From Sipunculus nudus (Eukaryota; Annelida; Sipuncula; Golfingiida; Sipunculidae): 64,000 nt of DNA. A program made the position numbers and the translations under genes. The notes under the pieces are model-generated. The model was not told where the DNA came from. It ran no database searches and worked only from the letters and a program-made list of their open reading frames with translations. The stretch is from contig JAPPUL010000076.1 in NCBI GenBank assembly GCA_026874595.1, positions 746,001 through 810,000 on the forward strand. The letters run 5' to 3'. This document shows positions 29,451 to 38,654 of the stretch, one piece after another (position 1 is the stretch's first letter; each line of letters starts with the position of its first letter).

Positions 29451-29774
29451 TTAAAGCAAGAGTAGTTGTTCCCCTGCTAAAACCTCCTCCTCCTTTCTTG
29501 TCCCCACAAGTATTTCCATTCTTGCAAACTGTTTCTCCGTAACCTGCATAGCACGAACATTACCCTTTGGCGGGACCGCTTTTTTCACCTTCTTTATATG
29601 GGCTTTAACGCTTTCACTCCCTTTGCATATCCGTCCATAGACAGAATATTGTATCATTACAAAACCTGAGTTTAATAAAAACTTTCTAAACTTGCTATAA
29701 AGCATTCTTTCTTTTTTTGTTTTTGTTGGAAGATCAAAGAAAACTAATAGTCTCATAAAGCGTTCATCTTCCAT
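29451..29774 (-). CDS. cas2: Cas2, type II-C
   Basis: Cas2 is the central dimer of the Cas1-Cas2 spacer integrase. The ferredoxin-like start MRLLVFFDLPTKTKKE, with the conserved Asp after two Phe, then FRKFLLNSGFVMIQYSVYGR, is typical of type II Cas2. An alternative start six codons downstream (29756) would begin the protein at MRLLV. It lies 45 bases after cas1. About 280 bases of pyrimidine-rich non-coding sequence separate it from the array. Confidence 0.93.
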   Translation of the reverse strand: MEDERFMRLLVFFDLPTKTKKERMLYSKFRKFLLNSGFVMIQYSVYGRICKGSESVKAHIKKVKKAVPPKGNVRAMQVTEKQFARMEILVGTRKEEEVLAGEQLLLL

Positions 29775-29819
29775 ATCACTAAAATTTCATATCACTAAAA
29801 ACTCTATCATTTATAGCAT

Positions 29820-30713
29820 TTATAGCTTAGGTACAATAAGTAGTTTAGCATTTTTTTCATTTGTTGCTTGCAAAAGTGAAGTGCAAACTTTATTTATTGC
29901 AACAAGGATAGTGTTCTTTTGCCCCTCAAGCATTACTTTGTGGTTTAGTAGGTCTATTAGGGCTTTTTTATCTTCCCTAGTTAGTTCACTTCCTTCAGCT
30001 CTTGTCTTTCCTGAAAACAGTTTATGTACTCTTTCATCTACAAAGGGTCTAAAAACTTCGATTAGGTCGTCGGCAAGATTAAAGGGGTTAAGCTCGCTTT
30101 TATGGTGTAGCCCTAAGGCCCCTATAAAGCCTGTTGCCACTATGTTCCTTGATATTACAGAGCGTATTATTGCATAGCCATAGTTTAGAGCAGAGTTTCT
30201 TACATCGTCTTTATACCCTCTAGCAAAGTCATCAAAAAGAGCAGCCCAATATACTTTTGATGCCCTTGCCTCTACATTTTGCTTGTCTTTTGAGTCCACA
30301 AGCTTAACAAGCGTTTTTAGTTCAAGATGTTCTTTGGCTCCTAGTTTTTTAATAAGGGCACTTTGATTTTCTATCTTAGCTTTTACTATAAGCTGCCAAG
30401 CACGTCCCTTAAATGCCTCACTCCAGCCAATCTGACTTAAAAGATGCTTTGTAAAACGGCTGTGCATAGAAATGGGTTGAAAAAGACCTGCTGGCATGTA
30501 TTTATCGTTGCAGGATATAAGCAAAATATTATTCTCAGCGCATTTTGATAGTATGGCACTTGTTATTATGACTTCTTTGTGCTCAATTATTATAACGGAG
30601 ATCTCGCTAATTGCCATGCTAATATTGTCTTGCTCACGTCTTTTAAGCAGTATATTAGCATTCTTAATAGAGAGGCTACAAGGATTTTGGACAAATAATG
30701 TTTGCCAGGACAT
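29820..30713 (-). CDS. cas1: Cas1, type II-C
   Basis: Cas1 is the metal-dependent integrase that inserts new spacers. The expected ligands are visible: the Glu in NVEARASKVYWAALF, the His in GALGLHHKSELNPFNLADD and an acidic residue in LIEVFRP. Length 297 is normal for type II. It lies about 105 bases after cas9 and just before cas2 in the standard cas9-cas1-cas2 order of subtype II-C, with no csn2 or cas4. Confidence 0.95.
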   Translation of the reverse strand: MSWQTLFVQNPCSLSIKNANILLKRREQDNISMAISEISVIIIEHKEVIITSAILSKCAENNILLISCNDKYMPAGLFQPISMHSRFTKHLLSQIGWSEAFKGRAWQLIVKAKIENQSALIKKLGAKEHLELKTLVKLVDSKDKQNVEARASKVYWAALFDDFARGYKDDVRNSALNYGYAIIRSVISRNIVATGFIGALGLHHKSELNPFNLADDLIEVFRPFVDERVHKLFSGKTRAEGSELTREDKKALIDLLNHKVMLEGQKNTILVAINKVCTSLLQATNEKNAKLLIVPKL

Positions 30714-30818
30714 AGTCCCCTCCCATTTTTCTTAGTTTTTTCTAAGCTTGTGGACATGCATCTACTTAACAGGTCCATAAAAACTATTTTATTGCTTTCT
30801 CTTCCCTAGCTCTTTTTC

Positions 30819-33800
30819 TTAGCTCTTTTTCTTAGCTATCTTCCTTTTTATACGTCTCGTCTTTATACGTCTCATCTCTTTTACAAGGGGCAGTCTCTTT
30901 TCCTTTTTCACCTCTTTGTATTTACCAAGGATATTTATCTGATACTTTTTTATGTATTCTAAGGTGTTTAAGGATACTAGGACATCGCTTGCTTTACTAA
31001 CTGATGAGCCTCCGCTTTTGTCGCTTATTGTAAGTTTTATGTCTTTTTTTTCAAGCTTAAAGGTATAGACTTTTTCTTTGCCTTGCACATCTTCTTTGAT
31101 AACAAGGTCCTTGTCTTTATCAAGCTCACCGAGCAATTTAAATTTATTCCTAAAATCATTGTCTATCTTCTTTCCTGTAATATCTTCTGTGGCTCTATGA
31201 TTAGGATATATTGGAACAAAAAGATAGCTTGTCTCTTTTTGGTAGACCTCAATATTCTTCTTTATATTATTTTTTCGGTAGACCTCAATATACTTTATAT
31301 CCTTTATATTCTCTTGTTTTACTTTCTTCTCAAAACCTTTGTTCTCATGGCCTACCTTTGACTGAAAATGCTCTTGTATTTTAATCCTACTATCTGATTG
31401 AATAAATTTAAAATATACTAGCCTTGGCTTTCCCCCCTTTTTCTTTTTTATTTCGATTAGTTCATCCTTAAATAGGCTAAAACAAAAGTTAAAGCTAGGA
31501 TCTATTTTCTCTCCTTTTATGTCTATGTTTGGAAACTCGTCTTCATAAAAATCGCTTGGATACAGAAGAACAAATTTATACTCACCTTTGCCATTAGAAA
31601 AAACATCAACTCTTTTAACATCTCCTTTCTTAGCAAACCCCTTTCTAACTCTAAACTTATTGTCTCCTTTCTCTTTTTTTATACTTATTATCTTTGCCTC
31701 ATGGGCGGCACCGCTTATTTTGCGTCTCGGGGCAAAGGATACAAATATCTTGTCTACGCTTTCCTTAACAGCTTCTCTAAAACCCTCAAAAGGTGGAGTG
31801 AAGTGAACTTTCCTATTTGTTTCCCTTTTATTTGTTTCTCTTTTAGCTGCCTCAGTTGAGCGCTTTTGTACAGCACTTTGGGTTGCAAAGGCTATTATAA
31901 TTGCATCCTCTGCATGGTGGAGGTTAGTGTTTCTATCTTTTTTTCCAATACCCCAATCATGTCTAAGATTTGATGTTAAGGTCCCACTTCTTACCTTTAC
32001 CTTTTGTTTTATATTTGGATTATCCCTAAATAAAAGATTTTGCTCTACAAAGTTTTTGAGAAAACGTGAGGCATAGGCTGTGTCAATAAGATTTCTTGCC
32101 ATAAAACCTTCTCCTTCTGTATCTTCCTCACTTAGCTCATCTCCGTGCCTTTTGGGCAGTGTTGTATTAAAGAGTTTGTTTTGTTTTGCCTGTTTTATTT
32201 TTAAGGCTTTTACGCGTTCTTGGAACTCATGCCACTCTTTACTATTCACATCGCCCTTACCAAGCCACTCAAAGGGTGTTTTATTGCCTTTCTCTTGATT
32301 CTCGCTACTAAGGCAAAGACCTTTGTTGTTTAGGCTATTATCAAAGCTTCTGCTCTCGGGTAGTATATGATCAATCTCTACATAGCCTTGCTCTAAAAGC
32401 CTCTTTGCCTCTATTGGCTTGCCAGAATATATACATTTACTTTGTTGCTCCTTAAGAAGTCTAAATTTTGTAATGTCCTGTCCACTTGGCTCGCAGTTAA
32501 ATAACTCCCTAAAGTGTTCTATAGCCTGCTCTTTATCCTCTCTGAAGGCTTTTTGTCCCATTGCTATTTCTATTTTCTTCTTTGCTGAGTGATGTAGCTC
32601 CCTTGCAAGCTCTATGTGCATAGCATCAAACTTGCCATACTCCCTTATTATCGCATTTATAAGTAATCTAAATTGGGAGAGCACCCTTTTTACTGTAGGG
32701 TTTGTTATTTGGTAGTTTTCTTCTTCGTTTAGAGGTCTTAGAAACTCTTCTTTTGCTTTTGAGTCTGATTTTGAGTGATGTCCATACACAATCTTAGCCG
32801 CATCATGATACTTATACCCCTTATAAAGCTCTTTGTTAAGATTTTTTGCTGCTTTTAGAGATATTTGTAAGAAGTCTGAAAAAGATAAGCCCAGAAGCTC
32901 ATTTATAGCCTCAGAAACGATATCTTTATCAAAGTCAAAATGACAAAATACCTTTTCACTTAATTCCTTGCTAGCCTCCTTATCGTCTTTTGTATAGCTT
33001 AGTATTGTTGCTATTTCATCAAATCTATCTCTATCTTTAAAAAGCTTTTCAAATATGCCAAGCTCTGATAGTTTATTTTTTATCTCATGATACCCTATAA
33101 GAGAAGCTTCGAATTTCTTTGCCTCAGGGTCAACATCATATTTGACTCCATTAAACCTATCTTCATGTTTTAGTCCCAATATGTTTCGTATCCAACTGTA
33201 CTGCCAGCTTTTAAGCTTTATATTACCCTTTGTATTACTCTCCGACTTGTCGTCTTTTTTCACTACTGCTACCCTTTCTAATATCTTAGCTTTTTGCTCT
33301 TCGTTAAGCCAATCTTCTTTTTTGAAGAACTCTTTAGGGTCTGTGTTTATCTTTTGTAGCGTCTCTTGGTTTTTATAGTAGTCTATTTGTTTAAAGTGTA
33401 GTTTTTCATCTATATTTAATTTTTGTCTTAGGCTTTTGTAGCTCGGCTCTTTCACTTGCTTAAAAATCTCAAATATCTCTTCTATATCTTTATATTCACA
33501 AAGCCTTAATATTTCATTATCATTTGTTGTAGCTTTTGTATTCACAAGGTCGGTATTAAGTATTTTGCCAAGTAATACAAACTCTTCCGATGTGTAAGCT
33601 CTTTTAGGAGCACGAAGTTCATCCTTTTCAAAGTGGCATTTCCCTACCATAGACGCATTGAACTTAAGAGGCCTTTGGCTAAACGCTATCTCTTTATATT
33701 GCTTCCTAAACTCCTCTTCTGTAAAAGGATTGCCAAACTCTTCTTGCTTTTTAAAGAGCATATTTATCTCTTCTTCTAAAAGTTCTCTTGATACAGAGAA

Positions 33801-34424
33801 ATTATAGTTAGCAACTTTGTTCCTTCGTACTCTCTTATCGCTTGGTCTATCTTTTGTCTCTGCATAAACCATTTCTCCTACAGTCTTGTACTTTTTCTTT
33901 TCCATTTCCTCTTTATTCTTTTTTATGCTTTGGAGGATCTTTTTGCCTTCGCTATCTTTCTCCTCCTCAGATTTGCGGTTGGACTTATATCCCCTGTGCT
34001 TTGCAATGTAAAGTAGCACACGGGCCCATTCAAGGCTATTAAGCTCTCGCCTTAAACCATAATATCTTAGTTTCCATACATCAAATTTTGAAAAAAGATT
34101 GTTTAGCTCTTTTTTAGATATTAGTTCTTTTTTTATGAGTAGTCTTTTCAGGTTATTTAATCTAACCCTTTTTCTATTTATGACCCGTCTTGAACCTCTT
34201 GCTTCCCTGCGTTGTGCTGATAGTAAATTTCCACTACGGTCTGTTGGCTGCGTGAAGATCCTAACCCCTCCGTTTAGGATTTTACTGCTGCTTTTAAAGC
34301 CATTTTTAGAGCCATTATCTTCATATTGTTCTATAAGACTCCAGCCGATAGATGCAACGCCAAGGTCTATACCTAATATTTTTACTGACTGAGCAGTTGT
34401 CTTCTCTTTTACTGATGTGTCCAT
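30819..34424 (-). CDS. cas9: Cas9, type II-C, with apparently duplicated C-terminal region
   Basis: Cas9 is the RNA-guided nuclease of the system. RuvC-I is GIDLGVASIGWSL (Asp20), followed by an Arg-rich bridge helix (residues 72-95). RuvC-II is MHIELAREL (Glu605), the HNH centre is EIDHILPESRSFDNS (His686), and RuvC-III is HHAEDAIIIA (about 836-845). All catalytic residues are present. At 1201 residues it is longer than common II-C Cas9 proteins (about 980-1090). The extra length lies near the C-terminus, where two similar blocks (about 936-1015 and 1042-1120) both read VxVF/Y, then YxFVxxYP and KIDxxF. AAGGAG lies six bases before the ATG. The tracrRNA gene starts upstream on the other strand. 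Confidence 0.96.
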   Translation of the reverse strand: MDTSVKEKTTAQSVKILGIDLGVASIGWSLIEQYEDNGSKNGFKSSSKILNGGVRIFTQPTDRSGNLLSAQRREARGSRRVINRKRVRLNNLKRLLIKKELISKKELNNLFSKFDVWKLRYYGLRRELNSLEWARVLLYIAKHRGYKSNRKSEEEKDSEGKKILQSIKKNKEEMEKKKYKTVGEMVYAETKDRPSDKRVRRNKVANYNFSVSRELLEEEINMLFKKQEEFGNPFTEEEFRKQYKEIAFSQRPLKFNASMVGKCHFEKDELRAPKRAYTSEEFVLLGKILNTDLVNTKATTNDNEILRLCEYKDIEEIFEIFKQVKEPSYKSLRQKLNIDEKLHFKQIDYYKNQETLQKINTDPKEFFKKEDWLNEEQKAKILERVAVVKKDDKSESNTKGNIKLKSWQYSWIRNILGLKHEDRFNGVKYDVDPEAKKFEASLIGYHEIKNKLSELGIFEKLFKDRDRFDEIATILSYTKDDKEASKELSEKVFCHFDFDKDIVSEAINELLGLSFSDFLQISLKAAKNLNKELYKGYKYHDAAKIVYGHHSKSDSKAKEEFLRPLNEEENYQITNPTVKRVLSQFRLLINAIIREYGKFDAMHIELARELHHSAKKKIEIAMGQKAFREDKEQAIEHFRELFNCEPSGQDITKFRLLKEQQSKCIYSGKPIEAKRLLEQGYVEIDHILPESRSFDNSLNNKGLCLSSENQEKGNKTPFEWLGKGDVNSKEWHEFQERVKALKIKQAKQNKLFNTTLPKRHGDELSEEDTEGEGFMARNLIDTAYASRFLKNFVEQNLLFRDNPNIKQKVKVRSGTLTSNLRHDWGIGKKDRNTNLHHAEDAIIIAFATQSAVQKRSTEAAKRETNKRETNRKVHFTPPFEGFREAVKESVDKIFVSFAPRRKISGAAHEAKIISIKKEKGDNKFRVRKGFAKKGDVKRVDVFSNGKGEYKFVLLYPSDFYEDEFPNIDIKGEKIDPSFNFCFSLFKDELIEIKKKKGGKPRLVYFKFIQSDSRIKIQEHFQSKVGHENKGFEKKVKQENIKDIKYIEVYRKNNIKKNIEVYQKETSYLFVPIYPNHRATEDITGKKIDNDFRNKFKLLGELDKDKDLVIKEDVQGKEKVYTFKLEKKDIKLTISDKSGGSSVSKASDVLVSLNTLEYIKKYQINILGKYKEVKKEKRLPLVKEMRRIKTRRIKRKIAKKKS

Positions 34425-34528
34425 TTTACGCTCCTTAAATATCTAGTAATCTACAAAATGTAGTTTATTTAAAGATAAAACAGTTTAGGAAGTTGTTATT
34501 ATTTTTTTATTTTCTTTACTTTTTTTGT

Positions 34529-34556
34529 TTGACCAGCTCTAACTTTTTATTATGTT
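34529..34556 (+). promoter_or_regulatory. Candidate tracrRNA promoter
   Basis: ttgacc and tatgtt lie 16 bases apart, and the expected start falls about 34563, just before the anti-repeat. It points away from cas9. Confidence 0.5.
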
Positions 34557-34562
34557 GTATAC

Positions 34563-34681
34563 CTAGGGTATACTGCATTTTGAAATGAAAGGGTCGACTA
34601 TAATAAGTAGTATGTTTTGTGAGGTTTCGCTACGTAAGGCACTATGTTTATACATATCCGCATTAAAAAAGTAAACCTCAC
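34563..34681 (+). ncRNA. tracrRNA of the II-C system
   Basis: Positions 34569-34603 are complementary to the CRISPR repeat over almost its full length. The core ttgaaatgaaagggt is exact, followed by a two-base bulge (cg) and actataa. The order anti-repeat, then aataag and further stem-loops, is the same as in the Neisseria and Campylobacter tracrRNAs. The arms gtgaggttt (34619-34627) and aaacctcac (34673-34681) can form a 9-bp closing stem. The 3' end is not certain because no T-run follows. Processing of the anti-repeat:repeat duplex would give the mature guides. Confidence 0.85.
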
Positions 34682-34907
34682 ATTTCCTGCCAAAGGACAA
34701 AGGACAGATAGGCAAAAGGACAGAGAGAGAGAGGAAAGAGAGAAGAAAGATAGAAGGGATTAGGCAAAAGCAATAGAGAAGCAAAAAAAGAGAAGCAAAA
34801 GAGAAGCAAATAAAAAGCAACTTTTTTACCTAACTCTATTTACTCTCTATTTACTCTCTATTTACTAGCTCTAAACTCTAGCCTAAGCTAAAAGCTAAAG
34901 ACAAACC

Positions 34908-35588
34908 TTAATTTTCCGAAGACTCCGAAGGTGGCAGATCTGTATACCCGTTAGGGGCAGTGCAGCTATCCTTAAGGCCATTCTTAAGTTGAGTATTCAA
35001 AGACGGAGTACGAGAATCATATGCATAAGTTACTACATTACCTTCTGTACATGATGCCAAGCGCCCTGGTATTGGACAGTCAGCATTTGCACTAAACTCT
35101 TTTTTGGGTAGATGAGCATCCGTAAGTCTATCCTTTATATTCTTTACTAGCTGATCTCTGTTTGGTACTGTTTTTTGCACCCCCTGATCAACTCCATTGT
35201 TATAGTTAGTTCTGTATTGCGCCTTTGCTGTATTCACAATGCCATCACAAGCTGCATCTGTAATATTTGTAGTACAAGAAATGGTGATTGAATTTGGTGG
35301 ATTTGGATTTACCTGCGCTAGCTGCATAGGATTTGATGCGGTAATCTTACATGCACCGGTTACAGGAGTTACAGGAGGTTCTTGTCTCTCATTGTCTCCA
35401 TCAGAGCCACCTGCTTGTGAGCCTTGCCCTTGTGAGCCTTGCCCTGCTTGTCCGCCTTGCCCTGCTTGTCCTTTGTCGCGACTTGCCCTTTCTTCTCCCG
35501 TAGTACCTGTTTTATCATCCTCACAACTCATTAGAGCAAAGCTTAACAATAAAGTTGTAATGGCTAAAAACAATCTCATTAGATTCAT
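34908..35588 (-). CDS. Secreted lipoprotein with low-complexity linker
   Basis: A lipoprotein signal (RLFLAITTLLLSFALMSC, Cys21) is followed by a Gly/Gln/Ser/Ala-rich linker with repeated GQGSQ and GQAGQ units (residues 38-65). A C-terminal domain of about 140 residues holds several paired cysteines (for example CKIT, SCTT, ACDG, DCPI, SCTE, DSCT) that may form disulfides. I do not recognise the domain. It sits between the two CRISPR loci but shows no link to them. A palindrome lies about 35-48 bases before its ATG. Confidence 0.7.
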   Translation of the reverse strand: MNLMRLFLAITTLLLSFALMSCEDDKTGTTGEERASRDKGQAGQGGQAGQGSQGQGSQAGGSDGDNERQEPPVTPVTGACKITASNPMQLAQVNPNPPNSITISCTTNITDAACDGIVNTAKAQYRTNYNNGVDQGVQKTVPNRDQLVKNIKDRLTDAHLPKKEFSANADCPIPGRLASCTEGNVVTYAYDSRTPSLNTQLKNGLKDSCTAPNGYTDLPPSESSEN

Positions 35589-35622
35589 AATTTGTAACCT
35601 CTTTTATATTTTTATATTAAAA

Positions 35623-35636
35623 TGAGTGAACACTCA
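35623..35636. promoter_or_regulatory. TetR-type operator-like palindrome
   Basis: tgagtgaacactca is a near-perfect palindrome (arms tgagtg and cactca) in the promoter region of the lipoprotein gene. Palindromes of this type are common TetR-family operators. No regulator gene is in the window. Confidence 0.4.
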
Positions 35637-36216
35637 CTAATTTTAAGTAGAGTGAAAATATAAGTATAAGTCAAGAGTTTTTTTACATTTTTTTAATTAT
35701 TATCAGGCTATTTTATGTTTAGATTTATTAAAAACCATTATTCACTAAGGAAATAAAGGGAATAGATATAAATAAAGTATTTTTTAAAAATATCTTATTC
35801 TGTTTAGGATTTTAAAGAAGCTATTTTAAAGAAGCTAAAAGAAAAATGAGTAAGTAATCAATTTCTTTTTGTCTAAACACTTTGTGTAATAATACTTTGT
35901 GTAATAATATTTACTTTTTAAAAGTTGCCCATTTAAAAGTTGCCCACCTTATTAGGTTATTAAAATATTAACCAACAAATAAGAAAGGCAATTTATTACA
36001 TTTAACTATAGAATTAATAATATTTTAAACATATTCCTTTGGATCTTTAAAGGTATTTTTGTATATTTATCTAATTTTAGATATAATAAAGAAATATGTG
36101 TATAATAATTGTTAAACTAGCTCCTTAGTTACTTTAGGTATGCTTTTTTAGATTTTAAAATAAGTTATCTGGCAAACATAGAAACTCTATCTATAAACTA
36201 AAATAAGGAGTTAAAC
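35637..36216. other. Non-coding region upstream of the I-B cas operon
   Basis: About 580 AT-rich bases that should hold the cas operon promoter. Visible features are short tandem duplications: a 15-base unit actttgtgtaataat twice near 35880-35910, and aaaagttgccca twice near 35920-35945. AAGGAG lies just before the cas6 ATG. I see no gene. Confidence 0.55.
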
Positions 36217-36966
36217 ATGCGATTTAGTTTTTCGGCTAATTTTGTAGAAAAGACAATATCGTCTTTACGTGATTCAAACAAAGTAGGTTTAAGGAATATG
36301 GTGGCCTCTCTTTTAAAGGAGGCTTTAAAGGAACATAACTCTAGCTTATTTGAAGAATACTATAAAGCGAGCAACAAAAATAAAGTAAAACCCTTTACCT
36401 TTTCTTATTATAGCCCTAATCTTAGACAAAAAAGAACTGATAAAGCAAACATTTTTGAATTCGATAAGCCTTTTATTAGAATATACCTATCCTCTAAAGA
36501 CCATGATTTTATTGTAGCTATTTATAATGCACTTAATAAGTTAAAAAGCTATTCCTTTTTTAACCATCCCGTTAGACTAAGTAACTTTGTTCTAATAAAT
36601 CAAAAAGCCATAGCTCGAAACGAAGTTCAATTTAAACTATTATCCCCCTTTGTGGTAAGAAAGATTGATAACAAAAAAGGTATTGGGTATTTAACAATGA
36701 ATGATCCTAGTTTTGAGGATGGTCTTTATTATCAGCTTAAAAACTTAGCTAAACATTATCTTAATAAAGATCTAGAGAGAGAGCATTTTGAAATAGGGTT
36801 AAAAGAGTGCAAACAAGTTAAAGTCAGCCATTATAAACAGGTAATAGAGGGTACTTCAGGGCTTATAAGTATTAAGGCACCAAAAGATATTTTGAGAATG
36901 ATATATGATGTAGGACTTGGTTGTCGTCGCAGTCAGGGGTTTGGGATGGTAGAGGTTATCTTATGA
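36217..36966 (+). CDS. cas6: Cas6, crRNA-processing endonuclease, type I-B
   Basis: Cas6 cuts the long array transcript within each repeat and leaves an 8-base 5' handle, here most likely attuaaag-like from the repeat end. The C-terminal glycine-rich loop GCRRSQGFGMVEV is the family signature. The fold is otherwise variable, with a KPFTFSYY segment in the first third. Length 249 is normal. An AAGGAG site precedes the ATG. Its TGA overlaps the ATG of cas8b by four bases (ATGA), showing translational coupling as the first gene of the operon. Confidence 0.92.
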   Translation: MRFSFSANFVEKTISSLRDSNKVGLRNMVASLLKEALKEHNSSLFEEYYKASNKNKVKPFTFSYYSPNLRQKRTDKANIFEFDKPFIRIYLSSKDHDFIVAIYNALNKLKSYSFFNHPVRLSNFVLINQKAIARNEVQFKLLSPFVVRKIDNKKGIGYLTMNDPSFEDGLYYQLKNLAKHYLNKDLEREHFEIGLKECKQVKVSHYKQVIEGTSGLISIKAPKDILRMIYDVGLGCRRSQGFGMVEVIL

Positions 36967-38654
36967 GTGCAACGGAGTATACAAATACGGAGTATACAAC
37001 TGAGAAAGTATACTTAGGTGACTGGCTATATAATGCAGGTATAGTGGGTTTTATAAATATAATAAGCGAAGGGGATAGTGAAGGGGATAAGGATAAGATA
37101 GCTGATTTTGTTAAAGTTAATGATAATTCTATTGAGTTTGATAAAGCGATACTAAAAGGCTTTTCACAGAAGTTTTTTAAAACAGCATTTAAAAGATACG
37201 GTAGATATGATAGTCTAGTAAAGGATTTAAATGATTATATAGAAGAGATTGAAGGTTTTAGTAATGACTTATCCAAAGACAAGCTGGATAAGATGCTTAA
37301 GATAACTGATACTATAAAAAGTCGGTTAAATTTTGTATTAATAAAGGCAAAGCTAAAGGAAAAGACTATAGATTTACCTGATAAAAAGACTGTTAGCGAC
37401 AATCCTAAAGTACTATTACTTGTGCTTAAAGAAGTATTAAATCTTTTAGAGGCTGATTATGAGGACTTTTTAGAAAGTGATACAAAGATTTATTTAAGTA
37501 GACTCTATGGGCAGAAGAGCTTTTTGAACAGAAGCATTACTAAAGATTTATTAAAGAAGTTCAAAGATGACTTTGAAGATAAACTTCTTAGTAATAAAAA
37601 TAAGCCCGCTAAGTATCAATGTATTAACTGTGAAAGAAAGGCAAAGCAAGATACATATTGTGATACAGGACTTGGAAGCCATGCAGGATTAAGCTCGATA
37701 AATCAGTTATGGGACTTTAGCTCAAAGCTTTATCTTTGTGAGATATGCGAGCTTATTTATTTTTGTTATTTTGCTGGTTTTACGGATATATCATGGGGTA
37801 AAGAGAGAGTATATTACTTCATTAATAACGATAACAATGTTAATGAGCTGATAAAAGATAATAGATTATTACAACAAGTATTAGATAAGGATCAAAACAC
37901 TAATATAGTACTTGACTACTTTACACAATACTTTTTACAATACCAAAAAGAAAAGTCAAAAGCCATCTTAAAAAACATCTCTTTTATTGAATTAGATAAT
38001 ACTCTTGAGATAATGCCAAAGGTTTTTTCTTTAAATCTAACCCCCAAAAAGGCTAAGTTTATTGCTGATTATAGTGAATCTTTTCAAAAGCTAACTAAAG
38101 CTTCTTATAGATTTAGGGATACTTCTAAGTATTTACTTAAGGAGATTATTAGAGATTTTATTTTTGACTCTTTAAACTATAATCAGGTATATAAACTATT
38201 TAAGATATATATTACCTCAGAAGGGGCAAGGTCTAACTATTACAAGGTTTATTTTAACACCACGCATCTACAGCACTATACATTAATAATAGCTTTATAT
38301 AAAACATATATAGGAGGCAATTCTATGGGCGACGAAATTAAAGGTAAAGAAGTACGGCGTATCCAATACGAAGGCAGGAAGTTAAGTAAAAAGTTACGTG
38401 ATAGTAAAGCAGAAAATAAAATCCAAACCATTGTTTTTGGGCTATTAAATGCCTTAAGGGAAGGGGATGTAAATAGGTTTATGGAGATTATTACAAGAAT
38501 CTATATGGCTTATAAGTTAAATATTCCTTATACCTTTGTAGATGGGATTATAAAAAAAGATGACTTCTACGCTTACGGCTATAGCTTTGTTAATGGTCTT
38601 TTGGCAAAAGAGTATAAAACAGAAGATAATAAAAAGGAGGCGAGCAATGAATAA
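36963..38654 (+). CDS. cas8b: Cas8b large subunit (Cst1-like, CXXC-CXXC type)
   Basis: This is the large subunit of the I-B Cascade that recognises the PAM. The two zinc-binding pairs CINC (about residue 220) and CEIC (about 259) are the hallmark of the Cst1/Cas8b1 group. The start was set at 36963, where ATGA overlaps the cas6 stop, rather than at an upstream in-frame codon. The C-terminal 150 residues are helical and may include the small subunit function, since no separate cas11 gene is present. It overlaps cas7 by eight bases. Confidence 0.88.
   Translation: MSATEYTNTEYTTEKVYLGDWLYNAGIVGFINIISEGDSEGDKDKIADFVKVNDNSIEFDKAILKGFSQKFFKTAFKRYGRYDSLVKDLNDYIEEIEGFSNDLSKDKLDKMLKITDTIKSRLNFVLIKAKLKEKTIDLPDKKTVSDNPKVLLLVLKEVLNLLEADYEDFLESDTKIYLSRLYGQKSFLNRSITKDLLKKFKDDFEDKLLSNKNKPAKYQCINCERKAKQDTYCDTGLGSHAGLSSINQLWDFSSKLYLCEICELIYFCYFAGFTDISWGKERVYYFINNDNNVNELIKDNRLLQQVLDKDQNTNIVLDYFTQYFLQYQKEKSKAILKNISFIELDNTLEIMPKVFSLNLTPKKAKFIADYSESFQKLTKASYRFRDTSKYLLKEIIRDFIFDSLNYNQVYKLFKIYITSEGARSNYYKVYFNTTHLQHYTLIIALYKTYIGGNSMGDEIKGKEVRRIQYEGRKLSKKLRDSKAENKIQTIVFGLLNALREGDVNRFMEIITRIYMAYKLNIPYTFVDGIIKKDDFYAYGYSFVNGLLAKEYKTEDNKKEASNE

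Noticed and set aside
31083-34392. Plus-strand frames within cas9
   Set aside because: They are antisense to a protein with all Cas9 motifs.
34563-34820. 85-residue hydrophobic frame on the minus strand
   Set aside because: It lies across the tracrRNA and low-complexity purine-rich DNA; the hydrophobicity is a composition effect.
35239-35625. Cys/Pro-rich frame opposite the lipoprotein gene
   Set aside because: It is the antisense shadow of the Gly/Gln-rich linker.
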